Shown piece by piece: positions 1 through 11,766 of a DNA stretch of 64,000 nucleotides. This stretch comes from Globisporangium splendens (taxonomy: Eukaryota; Oomycota; Peronosporomycetes; Pythiales; Pythiaceae). The notes under the pieces are model-generated. The model had not been told where the DNA came from and did no database searches. It was given only the letters and a program-made list of their open reading frames with translations. Made by a program: the position numbers and the translations under genes. Each line of letters begins with the position of its first letter. The stretch's first letter is position 1. The DNA is taken from assembly GCA_006386115.1 (NCBI GenBank), contig VFIW01000015.1, forward strand, positions 298,501 through 362,500, given 5' to 3'.

Positions 1-919
1 TCTTGTGCCCCAGCCTTAGAGCTCTTTGGAACCTTTTTCTCCTTGGACGACGGTCGCGCGGACTCCATCGCGTCGTCTCGTGCCGCGACTGCGATCGACG
101 CGATCTTCTCGGCGGTCTCGTTCATAATCGCGCTCACGCTCTCTTCTTCCCGGACCTGGTGGCGAGATTTCAGCCAGAGCTTGTTCGAGCGCTTGATCTC
201 CCTCCGCTTCTCGTCAGCTTCAAGCGTCCGCAGGAGCGCGCTGGGCTCGGCATTTATGTCTTCTGGAATAGATGCACCCACGCTGCTATTGGTATCTGCA
301 ACTTCATTCTCCGGAGTCTCTACGGTTTCGCCAGCTGCCAACGGGAACTCGGCGTTTTCTTCTGCGTTGTTGCGCTTGTCATCTGAAGTGAGATGGCTGC
401 CGGGTTTGGTGCTGCGTCGGTCCCCGTAGACGCCAAACATGGAGTCCACGTAGTTCGCCATCTCCATCAAGTTGCGATGCAGAATCCGCTGGTATCTGTC
501 CATCAAACATTCGCACGTCCATGCGTGACTCCAATCAGCACACACACACAATACGCATCACAGCAATCAATTCCACTCACGCCAATGTGCCTTGAATGTC
601 CTGATCTCCATGACACTCCGCAATCGCCATGATCATGTCTTCGTTCACATTCAGCATCTACGTAATCAGCAGCAGATGTCCATTGCGCATCAGTATCTAG
701 ACCACAAATGTTCCCTCATCACATGGAAAGCACAGAGAGAATCGCCAAAGAAGCGCGCGTACGGACGTCGGCGAACACGTCGGCGATGGACGACGGGTCG
801 TTCTCCTCACCCTCCGAGTCCGACTCGTCGGGCGGCGTGCGCGGGTCCCAGAACGCGCGAGCGCTCAGCCCCCTGCACGCATCCTCCGGTGGCGGTGGCG
901 ACGACGACAACGACGGCAT
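1..919 (-). CDS. SS18/SSXT-family transcriptional coactivator (3' part beyond window)
   Basis: Probable homologue of SS18 (animals) and GIF/AN3 (plants), coactivators that work with SWI/SNF-type remodellers. Exon 2 (581-657) reads MLNVNEDMIMAIAECHGDQ and exon 3 (495 down to the window edge) opens with YQRILHRNLMEMANYVDS. Together they match the short SNH helix pair of this family (a 'NxxMIxxI...YQxxLHRNLxxLAxxAD' pattern), joined by an intron at 496-580 with GTGAGT donor. After the domain comes an acidic, serine-rich tail. A proposed first exon (734-919) starting at 919 adds an acidic N-terminus. Its donor (GTGCTT) is weak, so translation could instead start at the ATG at 657. The stop codon is outside the window. 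It is divergent from the acyl-CoA synthetase gene. Confidence 0.72.
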
Positions 920-1567
920 CTTTGGGCTTGAACGATTGATAAAAGCGTGGGTATTCCTGCGAGACGCAATTGGACTATTCCCGCGCTTTTCTTTCTTTGG
1001 ATTAAAAACGAACCAATCATGTCATGCTAAAATTGATTTGGTAGATACTATTGGCTAAAAGTAAACGAGTATGTGTCTAGTTGGTAGAAAAGAAGAGGAT
1101 CCATGTACCCATCTGAATTTGACAGACGCATTTACTCAAATACGTACAATGTGCGCGCACTTTCAGTAAATAATAAACGCATTTCGCCTTAGTCAGTAAT
1201 AATTCAAAAATAGTAGCTACATTTGAAAGGACACTGCGCTCACTTTTGTAACACATATCCTTGTCTTTGACTATATAATCTAATTCTTCAAAAAGCAGAT
1301 TGTCGAGCATTTGTGAAGTTCAAGTTGGGCAATCACATGACACCCAGCGTTGCAGCGTCCAGCTTCAAGAAGGCGGAAGGATTCACTCGCAGGCGCTTCT
1401 TCAAAGGACGCAGTTTATCTTGTCCGCTCTCGACGCAACATAATATACCTCACTAAAACTAAAAAAAAGGAAAGGACGTGGTGACGTGTTCTTGCGTGTT
1501 GCTGCGTCCTCATCATTTCCGAATTTGCGCTCTTGTGCCGCAGTCACTGGCACGAGAAAGGAGAATC
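920..1567. other. divergent intergenic region
   Basis: Spacer between the starts of the SS18-like gene (-) and the acyl-CoA synthetase gene (+), so it should hold both promoters. It is AT-richer than the flanking exons, with an A-run about 100 bases before the + strand start. No coding signal or recognisable RNA was seen. Confidence 0.6.
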
Positions 1568-4449
1568 ATGTGGAAGCGCGCTGTCCACGTGCCCAGAAGC
1601 GCTCTCCAGGGTGCCTGCAGAGCCAATGGAGGCAGCGTCCGCAACAAACACCAGATGAAGAGCTACATTGAGCAGTACCAGCGCAGTCTGCAGAGCCCGC
1701 AGGACTTCTGGGGCGAAGCCGCCGAGGACATTGAGTGGTTCAAGTCCTACGACAAAGTACTCGACTCGTGAGTCCTTATGTGTTCTTGTGATCCCTGCAA
1801 GCGTTATAAGTGGACTTGATGACTTATGTCTCTTATTGAATGGAATGCAGCTCTTCGACTCCGATGGCGAAATGGTTCACGGGCGGACAGATGAACACGT
1901 GCTACAATGTGCTGGATGTGCATGTGAACAATGGACGTGGGGATACCGTCGCCATTCGCCACGACAGTCCATTGACATCGACCAAGAAGAGCATCACGTA
2001 CAGAGAGCTTCTGGGGAAAGGTGAGATATGTTGTTGCTCATGCCGATTGAGTGCATGACAAAACCACTAACGCTCGGCGATGGTATCATTGACCACGCAG
2101 TCTCTGCGTTTGCCGACGGGCTGCAGAAAATGGGCTTGCAAAAAGGTGATCGAGTGATTATCTACATGCCTGCGATCCTCGAATCGATGATCGCTATGCT
2201 GGCGTGTGCTCGGCTCGGAGCAGTTCACTCGGTCGTGTTTGGCGGCTTTGCTGCGCAGGAGCTGGCAGCACGTATCGACGATGCAAAGCCCAAGGTAACT
2301 GCTTTCGTTGAGCATGGTAGGGCTCTATTGTCGTTGCATATCGAAGCTGACAACGATTGTGCGTCAACAGCTTGTCATTGCTGCGAGTTGTGGTATGGAG
2401 CCAAAGGGAGTAATCGACTATGAGCCGCTGCTGAACGGAGCCCTCGAGCGCGCGCAGTGGAAGCCTGAGCGGAGCGTCGTCTTTCAGCGCGAGATGAGCA
2501 AGTTCTCATACAAGAAAGGCGTGCACGTTGACTGGAATGATGTGATGGCGAGCGGCTCGCATGTCGACGCGGTGCCTGTTCTCGCTACCGACCCCCTGTA
2601 CATCTTGTACACGTCTGGAACCACCGGAAAGGTATGGATTTCGCGACCTGCACACCATTATTTGAATTATCTTGATGCGGTTCACTTACGTTTCATTTGG
2701 AGTATGCTCCAGCCAAAAGGTATTGTCCGCGATAACGGCGGCCATGCTGTGGCGCTCAAGTGGAGCATGTCGAATGTCATGAACACGCACCAGGGCGAGA
2801 CCTACTGGGCGGCGTCGGATATCGGCTGGGTTGTCGGCCACTCGTACATCGTGTATGGCCCGCTCCTTCAAGGCTGCACGGTAAGAAGCGTTCCACAGAA
2901 CTGTTGATATGCAGTGCAGCCACTCACCTATACTGATGTACTGGTTTCCCTTTTGCCATTAAACTTGTAGTCCATTTTGTACGAAGGCAAGCCAGTTGGT
3001 ACCCCGGATGCTGGCGCGTACTGGCGCATCCTGAGTGAATATGGAGTCAAGACGATGTTCACAGCTCCCACAGCGCTGCGAGCGGTTCGAAAAGAAGACC
3101 CAGATGCTGCTTTCTTGAAAGACAAGAAAGAAGATGTCCACAAAACATTCAAGTATGTAGCATGTCTGTGATGCTCTTGCTAACCTATTGATACCAACTG
3201 AGTACCTTTCCTCTTAGGGCCATGTTCGTCGCAGGCGAGCGCGGAGACCCAAAGACCCTCAAGTTCTTTGCCGATCAGCTGGAAGTTCCTATCGTCGATA
3301 ACTGGTGGCAAACGGAAACTGGGTGGCCGATGAGTTCGCAGGTCCTCGGAATGCACCAAGACCATGTCTCTGGTACCTTCCCTGGGATCAAGTTTGGATC
3401 CGTGTCGCGACCAGTTCCTGGGTACGACATCCGATTGATGTCGTCGGAAGATGGCGAAGACGACGAGCACCACAATCATCATTACGACGCTGAGCTTGGC
3501 ACAGATCAAGAGCTCGTTGCCAAATTGCCACTTCCTCCAGGTTTGAGCACAGTTGTTACGCGTTGGAATTACGTATGAGTTGTACTCACAGCGTTTCTCT
3601 TTTGTTCTTCCAGGTGCGCTGACCACACTGTACAACAATGACGCTGAATTCTACGCGAAGTACCTGAAGAAGTTCCCAGGATACTACCACACTGGAGATA
3701 CTGGACACATTGACGAGGATGGCTACGTTTATGTAAGATTGGTCCGAGATGGAGCAGTAGCTTTGGAAGTCTATGACTCATTTGCTTGTCGAATGCCCTG
3801 TGTGTGTTTTCCGTGGTGTAGGTTATGTCGCGGACGGACGATGTGATCAATGTGGCTGGCCATCGGCTGTGCACTGGAGCCATTGAAGAGGCAATCCAGT
3901 CGATTCCAGAAGTCGTAGAATGTGCTGTGGTGAGTGAAGCATTCGCTTGCAATGCTCGTTCTTTCTCGTTTAGCGTTCGTTATACCAACAGTTATCGTTT
4001 ACTTGCTGGCAGTTTGGAGCCACGGACGCCTTGAAGGGCCATCTTCCAGTCGCGTTGCTGGTCTTGAAGAATGACATTGCTCGCACCGAAAAAGAGGTTC
4101 GTACTTGCAAACGCAGCTCTCCGCTTGTGATCTCTCTCTCTCTCTCTCTCTCAATGTGCCACGACTTCACCTTACTTATACTGTTGACTGGAACGCGTAG
4201 GTCGTCGACCAAGCGATCGCAAACGTGCGCCACGAAATCGGGAGCTTCGTGTGCCTGAAGAGCGTCGCCGTGGTGCCTGCGCTCCCGAAGACGCGGTCGG
4301 GCAAGGTCATGCGCGCCACGATCCAGGCGATCGCCGATTCGAAAGCCTACCGCGTGCCTGCAACGATCGAAAACGAGGCCGTGCTCGTGGATGTCCGCGC
4401 TGCGCTGCAGCGAGTTGGATACGCAAGCAAGGAGTCTGTAACCAAGTAG
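1568..4449 (+). CDS. ACSS3: propionyl/acetyl-CoA synthetase, ACSS3/PrpE type, copy 1
   Basis: AMP-forming short-chain acyl-CoA synthetase of 685 aa in 11 exons (1568-1767, 1851-2020, 2101-2294, 2371-2631, 2713-2880, 2971-3152, 3218-3540, 3614-3732, 3822-3929, 4013-4096, 4201-4449). It makes propionyl- or acetyl-CoA from the acid, ATP and CoA via an acyl-adenylate. Visible motifs are [11 protein letters not shown] (ATP loop, split by intron 4 at about residue 275), WWQTETGWP (about 420), YHTGD, and the C-terminal [10 protein letters not shown] with the regulatory lysine (about 635). Stretches such as [13 protein letters not shown] and KLPLPPG are closer to ACSS3/PrpE propionate ligases than to ACS1/2. 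The first 25 residues are basic, without acidic residues, suggesting mitochondrial import. I start at 1568 because the second copy has the same MWKRA start. Intron 10 contains a CT microsatellite. Confidence 0.9.
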
Positions 4450-4818
4450 TGTGCGTCAGTTGGTGTTCGCTTCTCTATGTGCGTATGTGTACGTCGGATC
4501 ACCTCCGAATCGCATTGCTGATAAAGTTTTGAATCGTTTTAGTGTCCTCTGGTCACCATACGATTCCATTGAGTCGCTCCGAGAGCGAGTGACTTCAATT
4601 TGGGATGATGCGCACTTAACGATCCATGAGTGTTGGTTATCTACATCCAAGTGACCTCGAGTTGAGGCAACATCGCAATCAGTTTCGGCTAAAGTGGCTA
4701 AACGCTTTAACAGAGCAAACCGGTTTTCTTGCTGTTGCAAAAAACGGTTTGTGTGACCTGCCATTTTTGGTGCCTTGGCACTTCCACATAAGCAGCACTT
4801 CGACTGAGAAGCTGCGCA
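4450..4818. other. intergenic spacer
   Basis: 3' region of the acyl-CoA synthetase gene and promoter of the SET-domain gene, both on the + strand. No recognisable feature seen. Confidence 0.5.
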
Positions 4819-6389
4819 ATGGCGACGCACGCTGAAGCGCCGGCACGCACTCAAGCGCAGAAGGAGGAGCGCTTCCTGCAGGTGTGATGCCGCGCACCGG
4901 CATGGAGAAGCATCCGCGTATTCTGCAATGTGGTTAACTGATTGCAGTCATGTGATCTCCTTGGCGTGTGTGTCACAGTGGCTGACAGAGAATGGTGCCG
5001 TGTTCCCGAAGCTCCAGTGGTCCGTGCTGACGGAGAACGGACTGCGTGGCGTCGTCGCACTTGAAGGTATTGCGGCAAACGAGTCGATGCTGCAGATTCC
5101 AGCAAAGCTCGTGATCTCCGAGCAGCGCTGCTGGGAGGACCCGCGACTGAAGGACATCCTGGAGGCCAACCGCGACGTGTTTTCGCGCGATGACCCAGTC
5201 TTGGCGCTCTTCCTGGTACAGGAGATGCTCCGTGGGGACGACTCGTTCTTCGAGCCGTACCTGTCGATCCTGCCATACCCGGTGAGCATCCAGGACTGGA
5301 GTGACGACGAACTGGCAGAACTTCGCGACAGGTATGTCTCCTAACTGTCTATGATATCCAAACGCGTCGTCACTTCGCTTGCTTCACGCACACATTTGTG
5401 TTTGTAGACGCCTTGTGGACGCTGCAAAGCGCCGACGATCAGAGATTGATACATTCTATGACCGTGTCTTTACTCTTCTCGATGCGAAGTACCCTGTGCG
5501 TTGCATTAAGTGACTGTCTGGTTCCTTGGCTCAATGCATTTGTGCTTGATTGATATACTCATGGGATACGGTGTACACTTACCAGGGAGCGTTTCCGCGC
5601 GAGCGGTACACGCGGGACAAGTTTGCGTTTGCGTGGAAGACCATCCAGGCGCGTACGTTTGGACGGCGACTGCCGTGGACTGCGCTCGTGCCCTTCGCCG
5701 ACTGCCTGAACCATCGGAATGTGGCCACGAAGTACGACTTTAACGTGGACGACAATGGCATGTTCCGGTTGTTTCCATCATCGACAAACACGTACGCTGC
5801 GGGAGCCGAAGTGTTCAACAGCTACGGTCGCCGGTCCAACTTTCAGCTGCTTCTCGACTATGGCTTTGTGCTGCCGGAGAACGAATGGGATTGCGTGGAC
5901 ATTGATCTCCCGAAGGACGCCATGGGCAAGAGATTCCCGTTTCTGCGTCGTCTGCAGCTTGATCGAAGAAGTTTTCTGGAAGACTTGTTTCCCGTCTCGG
6001 TGCTTGGCTCGCTCTCCCCGGCGCCATCTCCGCCGACATCCCCCAGTGAAAGCGAAGTAAAAGCAGCCGAGCGAGTCGCTTTGCAAGCTGGATACGAATG
6101 GCTTCGAGGTGTCATGCTGACCGCTTTAGAGAGTCTTGGTTCTTCTATCGAAGATGTTGAGCAGCAATTACATCGACCCGATGTCCCTGAACGTCGTCGC
6201 GATGCACTGATCTATCGTGTGAGTCGCATGAAGATCATCCAGCATGTCGTGAGCCAAATCGACACGGTGCTGTACCGCATTTCCATAAACATCGATGTAG
6301 TGAATACCTGCGCACTGGATACAGGCATGTCGAGTGCGCTGGAGAGCCTCGATCTGAATAGTACTTCAGCGCAATCATCATCCACCTAG
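4819..6389 (+). CDS. SET-domain protein methyltransferase, Rubisco-LSMT/SETD3 class
   Basis: Four exons (4819-4881, 4979-5331, 5408-5495, 5586-6389) give about 435 aa. The N-terminal SET half has WLTENGAVFPKL, GLRGVVALEGIAANE and LLQIP-like strands. The split-SET signature follows, with PFADCLNH and the substrate-site stretch EVFNSYGRRSN, then LLDYGFVLPENEWD, as in SETD3/SETD6/Rubisco-LSMT proteins that use S-adenosylmethionine to methylate lysine or histidine of non-histone proteins. The C-terminal helical part fits a LSMT substrate-binding domain. The substrate cannot be told. The junction before exon 4 is the least sure, because an open frame continues some 36 bases upstream. It is convergent with the C1/C2 protein gene. 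Confidence 0.82.
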
Positions 6390-7017
6390 CTTGATGTGGG
6401 TGATTCAGAATAATTGGGGGTTTTCCTTAGAAAACGAATTCAGTAGGCGTTAAAGCGTGTATGCACGTGCAAAGTAGAAACAGAGTATGTATACAGGTCT
6501 AGCCTGGAGAGATTTATAGAAGAAGCAAGCCAACTCTTACACTGGTCATACACGCGAGAGAACTTATTCGCCTTCACATTGACGTCGAATGATCTGGAGG
6601 AGAAGCTCTTTTGCTTCGGAGGTCTCAAAGGAGAAAGATCGTTTCTCTATCAAACACACACGAAGTATGGCAATGAGCATCAACAAATCGTACAATGGAG
6701 CATACGGGATGCATTACCTTCGTGTCCCGTGGACGTCACGCCGAATACATGGAACACAAACGTTTTCTCATCCCTTTTGTTCACGATAGCCTCGACGCGC
6801 TCGAACTGCCGCCACAACAGAACAATGCTTATGGTTAGTCAACGTGCCATCGTCAACATTTTCTCAGTGCCATTAGGAACGTACAATCAGCTGAAGATGG
6901 GGCTGAGCGCTCGATTCTGCATCCTCGACGCTTTTCCACAGCACAAAGCGATATGGTCGGTACGCCATAAAGTAGGGCTATCAAACACAAACGCACATAC
7001 GTAGCACACAGAAGAAT
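6390..7017. other. convergent intergenic region
   Basis: Lies between the stop codons of the SET gene (+) and the C1/C2 gene (-). It holds both 3' ends. Two open stretches of 60-140 codons have no family likeness and no credible start, so I read nothing else here. Confidence 0.5.
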
Positions 7018-10000
7018 TTAGCAACGCATAGCGCCTTGCAACATGCTAGTTGCAAATCTCACCTTGTAGTGGCGGTCATGCTCCCCCTTGGATGACACGG
7101 CTCCTGTCCATAACGCGTGATGCCGAAGGCGCTGGGTCTCTTCTTCTTCTCTTTCCTTTCGGTCGCGTTGCTTCTTCAGGTAGATTTCACGCTCGCTATC
7201 GTACACGTCGATCAAATCTTGGTCTGTCGGTACCGACGTGAGGAAATTCCACAGCATGTTGCGTACGTGGTTGCTCGGTGGGAGATCTTCAATGAATGCG
7301 GCGCCAAACTCCGAGAGACCAAACAGTAGGACAAGCCAGCGACCGGGGATAATCGAGAACACGATGAAGCCTAAGAGCACGACCATGAACGCGACACCCG
7401 TTTTCCACGGATGGGTCCAGTTGAGCAAGTTCTCAACGGAGGCGACCGTGCCGCACGCGTTGCCGATTTCGTTTTGCACGTTTCTCAACGTGTCTTTGAT
7501 CTTCCAGAAGGCGTCCAGAAAGTGACCTCCGATCACGTTAGAGGTTTCTTTCTCAATCAAGCTTTCACAGACAAACTCCGAGAGGTTTCGCTCTGCGTGC
7601 GAGACGATACTCGGTGTACTGTTCCTCATCTTTTGTAACAAAAGTGGTTGCTTCGGATCGTTCTCGTCCTTCATGGCACTCGTAGCTGCTGAGCATGTCT
7701 GATCTGTCGAGTTGGCGACAGGGGGACAAAACTCCACTCGTACCAACAAACGATCCTGCTCCTCCGTTTCGGGTGACTGCGTCGGGATATTCCTGGGTGA
7801 AGCTGGCATGCTTCTGGGTGACGCTGCATCTATCAATCCAGACGGTGACGTATGAAGCAGTACAAATATCTCGTGGGTTGACTGTTTCGCTTTCGACCGA
7901 GCATTGCGCAAGGGGATCGAACCACTCGCAACAATCAAATCTGGACTCTCTTTTGCTTCTCCATTCAGCGAGATGCACAAATCAAACTGAAGGATGCCAG
8001 GAAACAATCGCCACGGCGCAAGGTCGTCGCGGCCGGCAAAGTTCTTTCGGCAGGCTTGCGGAATCGGGAAGTAGAATGCATGGTGATCGATTCCACACGT
8101 ATCAGACAACTGATCAATAGCGGGGTTCTCGACATTTTCTACTGGTAGCGTTTCGGGCGGGAATACTCGGTACGACACACAGCGCTCGCATTCGCATACC
8201 AGTGGATTGTGACGCCATGAGATGTTGAAGTTTCGAAAAGGATATTCTTTCCGCTGTTTGGTGATAAACTGGGACAGCGTCGACGAGGACGAATGAGTTG
8301 TCGCGCTATTGAGTACCGACGCGTTTCTCCACACAAGTCGCTTCGACTTATCCACTGGATGAGTCCACGCCACAATAGTCTCTTCATATCCTGAAGGGAT
8401 GAAGACCGTGTCTCCTCCTAGCCCCGTTCGTTTTTTATCGTTCGGGAGGAATTTGATTCGCACGTAAAACTTTGCCGATGCCATATCCTTCAGAACCGAC
8501 TGGGATTTCTTCAGCATCTCGTTTGTCTTTTCCGACAAAATCGCTTCATGTACTGCAACGCGAAGCTCAGCAAGTGGCCGATGAAGCTTCAGTTCGTTGA
8601 TTTGCTCCAAGTCGTAATCCGTGTATCCAATCCATCGCTTCACGAACGACCCTTCGAGACGCAGGTGCAGTTGGTAGAGCATGTACAACAATATGCTGAA
8701 CATGATGTACGCTCCCGCATACTCCAAATCCATAAACACACAGCAGTAGACGAAAAACAGCACGCAGACGGCTGACTTCTTCTTGTTTTTCCAGGAGATG
8801 ATGTTCCCATACTCCATGTCTGCCCACTGGAAGATTCGGATCACGCGACTGAATCGATCAACGGTGTTTCGGAGCGTTTCCACCGTGACATCGTTCTCCT
8901 CTCGTTTCACAAGAAGGTCTTCTTCATCCAAACGGACACGAAGCAGATCTTTCTTCGTTTCAATGTACTCAACATTCAACAACGCAAAACCAATTTTCTT
9001 CTTTTCGGCGCCCGAACTTTTCGCAGCTGATGCTGGAAGCGTTAGCACGTAGCGATTGGGATCATGCACCTCAAAGAAGTCACGGTCTGGATCATTCGCA
9101 CCGTCTTTTACATGCGTAGCTAAGCTCATGCGACGCAGAGGATTCCTCAGCTTTTTCAAAATGGGGTCAGTGCGCACAAGGCGATCTGCTTCCCGTTGCA
9201 GTAGCTGGAAAAGAGTGATCTTCATCTCACCAATGCATGCATCTGTGCTGAAATCGATGATCTCAATTCGAAACACTGAGTTGCGGTTCCGGCTTTTGAA
9301 GCATACTTTTTCGTGGTACATCGGATCCGCACTTTTCAGCACCGGACTGGTCTCGTGAACAACATCGTCGAAGATCAGCCGGCAGTATGTATCCCCTTCA
9401 AAAATGTTCTTCGCGTGGAAGTTTTTGTCTGGCTGGCATTGCTTTGTACATAAATGGAGTCCTTGGAAATTCACGAAAAGCTCACCGACCAGTCGTGACA
9501 CATTGTTGTTCAGCACCTTGAATATACTACCGTTCCGTTCAATCTGAACCGGGCTGCCGTCGAGCTTCGTCGTTGTAACCTTGGCAAGTTGCTTCTTCTC
9601 ACTTGGTGACGTCGAATCATTGGTATCTTCTAGGCGCTTACATTCGCATTCGGTCATGGCTTTCATAATACACGCCTTATGGACATCGACTCCACAATAT
9701 TCGCAGCGGTATCCCCAAGCACCCTTGATCACATTCACTATTACGCGGTCACCTAGCGTAGTTGAAAGGAGAACCACAAGTTAGTTAAGCATCCGAAATT
9801 ACACACCCTCTCCATGATCACAACAACTTACAAACGGCGCAGTTCGGAATCGCTAGACCGATCGATTTCAGCTGGTGGACGCGAAATTTGTGCTCGTTTC
9901 CGCTCGTATAGTTGCCTTCCAATGGAACGAACTTGATGGACAGCAGGACTTTAGGCTGACCTGTGCTTTGATTCATCATCGCGATTGGCGCCTGTACTCT

Positions 10001-11498
10001 CGACGAAAGCGTAAACCAACGTTTCGCTTCAACCTGCGGGTATCGAAGCAGTGGTGTCATATCCAGCAGCGTACATGCGACGAGATCATCCGAGATATAG
10101 TTGGAGTTCCATATCTCGACTTCCAGAAGGGGGATCGGCGTGATGGTGCTGTTGTACATGTGTGAGAATTGCATCGCGTTGTCGTGCATACTTTTCCAAA
10201 GCGGATTTCGACCTCCATTTTCAGCTGGCTTAGTCTGGAACGGCTCCTTCCATGGCAGTAACGACAGCTTTGCATATGGCGCTTGCGTACCCAGTAATTG
10301 CACACCAGGAAGATCCATAGCACGATGGACAGTGACATGGAACGCTCCTGGACGGTTCACTTCAGAGAGGTTCGGGGTTTCGATGATCTGTTCACGAGTT
10401 TGGATATCTGGGTAGTGCGCGAGCACGTCAGCAGCGAACTGAGCGCATCCTTGATGCGTGACGATGCCCGATTTCGTCAAGCGATGCATTCTGCCCGTGG
10501 CATCATCAGGCCATGATACATCACACATGTCGCATTTGGGTGGCGTATCCTTCGGCAACTCCTCCACCTCGCGGTTATCAAACACTGGGTCAATCTCCGG
10601 AAATCTATGCACCATTGAAGCAAAAACGCAGGTGAGCACACATCTATTGTCACCGCCAAATATCCCAAACTTTGTACCTTTCCAAGAGATCGGCTTCATC
10701 TCCTCCTTGAGGACTTTGACGATCTTCAAATGTTTTCTGGATCATCTTTATCGTCGGATTCGAATTACCGATTTTCCGCAACTTGAATCTACACGACAAG
10801 CGCAGAAAATAGCTTAATATCCCTTCGACAAGCAGCAATGGGGGCACAGTGGATCCTCAGTCAGTCACGTACAGCGCAGCGCCAATCGACGTGTTCGACT
10901 TGTTGGACCCCATTAACTCCGCATCCACTTCCAGATCGCGACACGCAAACTTTTCCAGCAGTCTGCCCAGTTCATCGCCCGTACAAATGCGGACGACATC
11001 ACGATCCGACACGAATTTCCCCATTTCATCACCTCTCGGGACCACTAAAATGCGCAACGATACAAACAACAATACAAATGTCATGCACTCGTTTTAGCAC
11101 TCGGCAATAAAAAAGCGCTATCGACGCTCTACGTACCGATCCCAGTCGCTTCGTTCATGAAATGCAGGTCGGGATTGTCCAGAATACTCAGCATATCCCA
11201 CTGGCGCAGTGCGGTCTCGAGCGACTCGTTTTTCTTCCCGCACACATTTTTCTTCTTGAACCCTTCACAGAGCCTAGTAAATCAAGCGCACACATACCAG
11301 CATTGCGCAGATCGCTATCAAATAAGCCACCGTGCCAACCATGAAAATCACACACATAACTACGCACCAGAAGGAGACCGAGTCCGGGTCGTCCGCCGTC
11401 TTGCGGCCAAAGTGCAGCGACGCTGACGCCGATGCTGCACGCACGCGCTGCCGCAGCTCCATGGATCTCTTGCTACTGCTCTCTCCTGCTCTCGCCAC
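7018..11498 (-). CDS. membrane-anchored protein with C1 and two C2 domains (MCTP-like C-terminus)
   Basis: Six exons (11298-11498, 11137-11254, 10873-11044, 10678-10788, 9832-10604, 7018-9752) give about 1,369 aa. Domains in order: an N-terminal membrane segment (about 43-66); a first C2 fold (about 284-395, AFHVTVHRAMDLPG start); a C1 zinc finger (about 445-490) whose CxxC is completed across the 9753-9831 intron and followed by GYRCEYCGVDVHKAC; a second C2 (about 540-660); a hydrophobic hairpin (about 780-820); and a C-terminal hairpin ending IPGRWLVLLFGLSEFG (about 1240-1275), which resembles the reticulon-like end of MCTP tethers. It is likely an ER or contact-site lipid/Ca-binding protein. 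This is inference: Asp ligands for calcium were not checked. The acceptor of intron 1 is uncertain because it would give an unusually short intron (about 43 bases). Confidence 0.78.
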
Positions 11499-11766
11499 GC
11501 GTCCGCTGCTCGTCTAGAAGAGAAATGGCACTCGTGCAGCCTGCGATTCCCTCTCGTTCGCTTCAATCGATTGTGCTTCGCGTGTGTGATGATGACGATT
11601 ACGCTCGCGGAAACCATTTGCTGGCACGAAATGTGTGTGCGATGGGTTAAGTACGCACTCTTTGGCTGTCAAACGCGCTAAGTTCGGAGTTGAAGTTGCC
11701 GTTGCGTCAATGCAGGGTTGACCATTTGCATCCAGGATCATAGTGACGAACAGAAGCAGCTACATA

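Noticed and set aside
6579..7004. 141-codon + strand open frame after the SET gene
   Set aside because: No ATG-based start in a good context, no family likeness, atypical composition. It is most likely 3' UTR and spacer.
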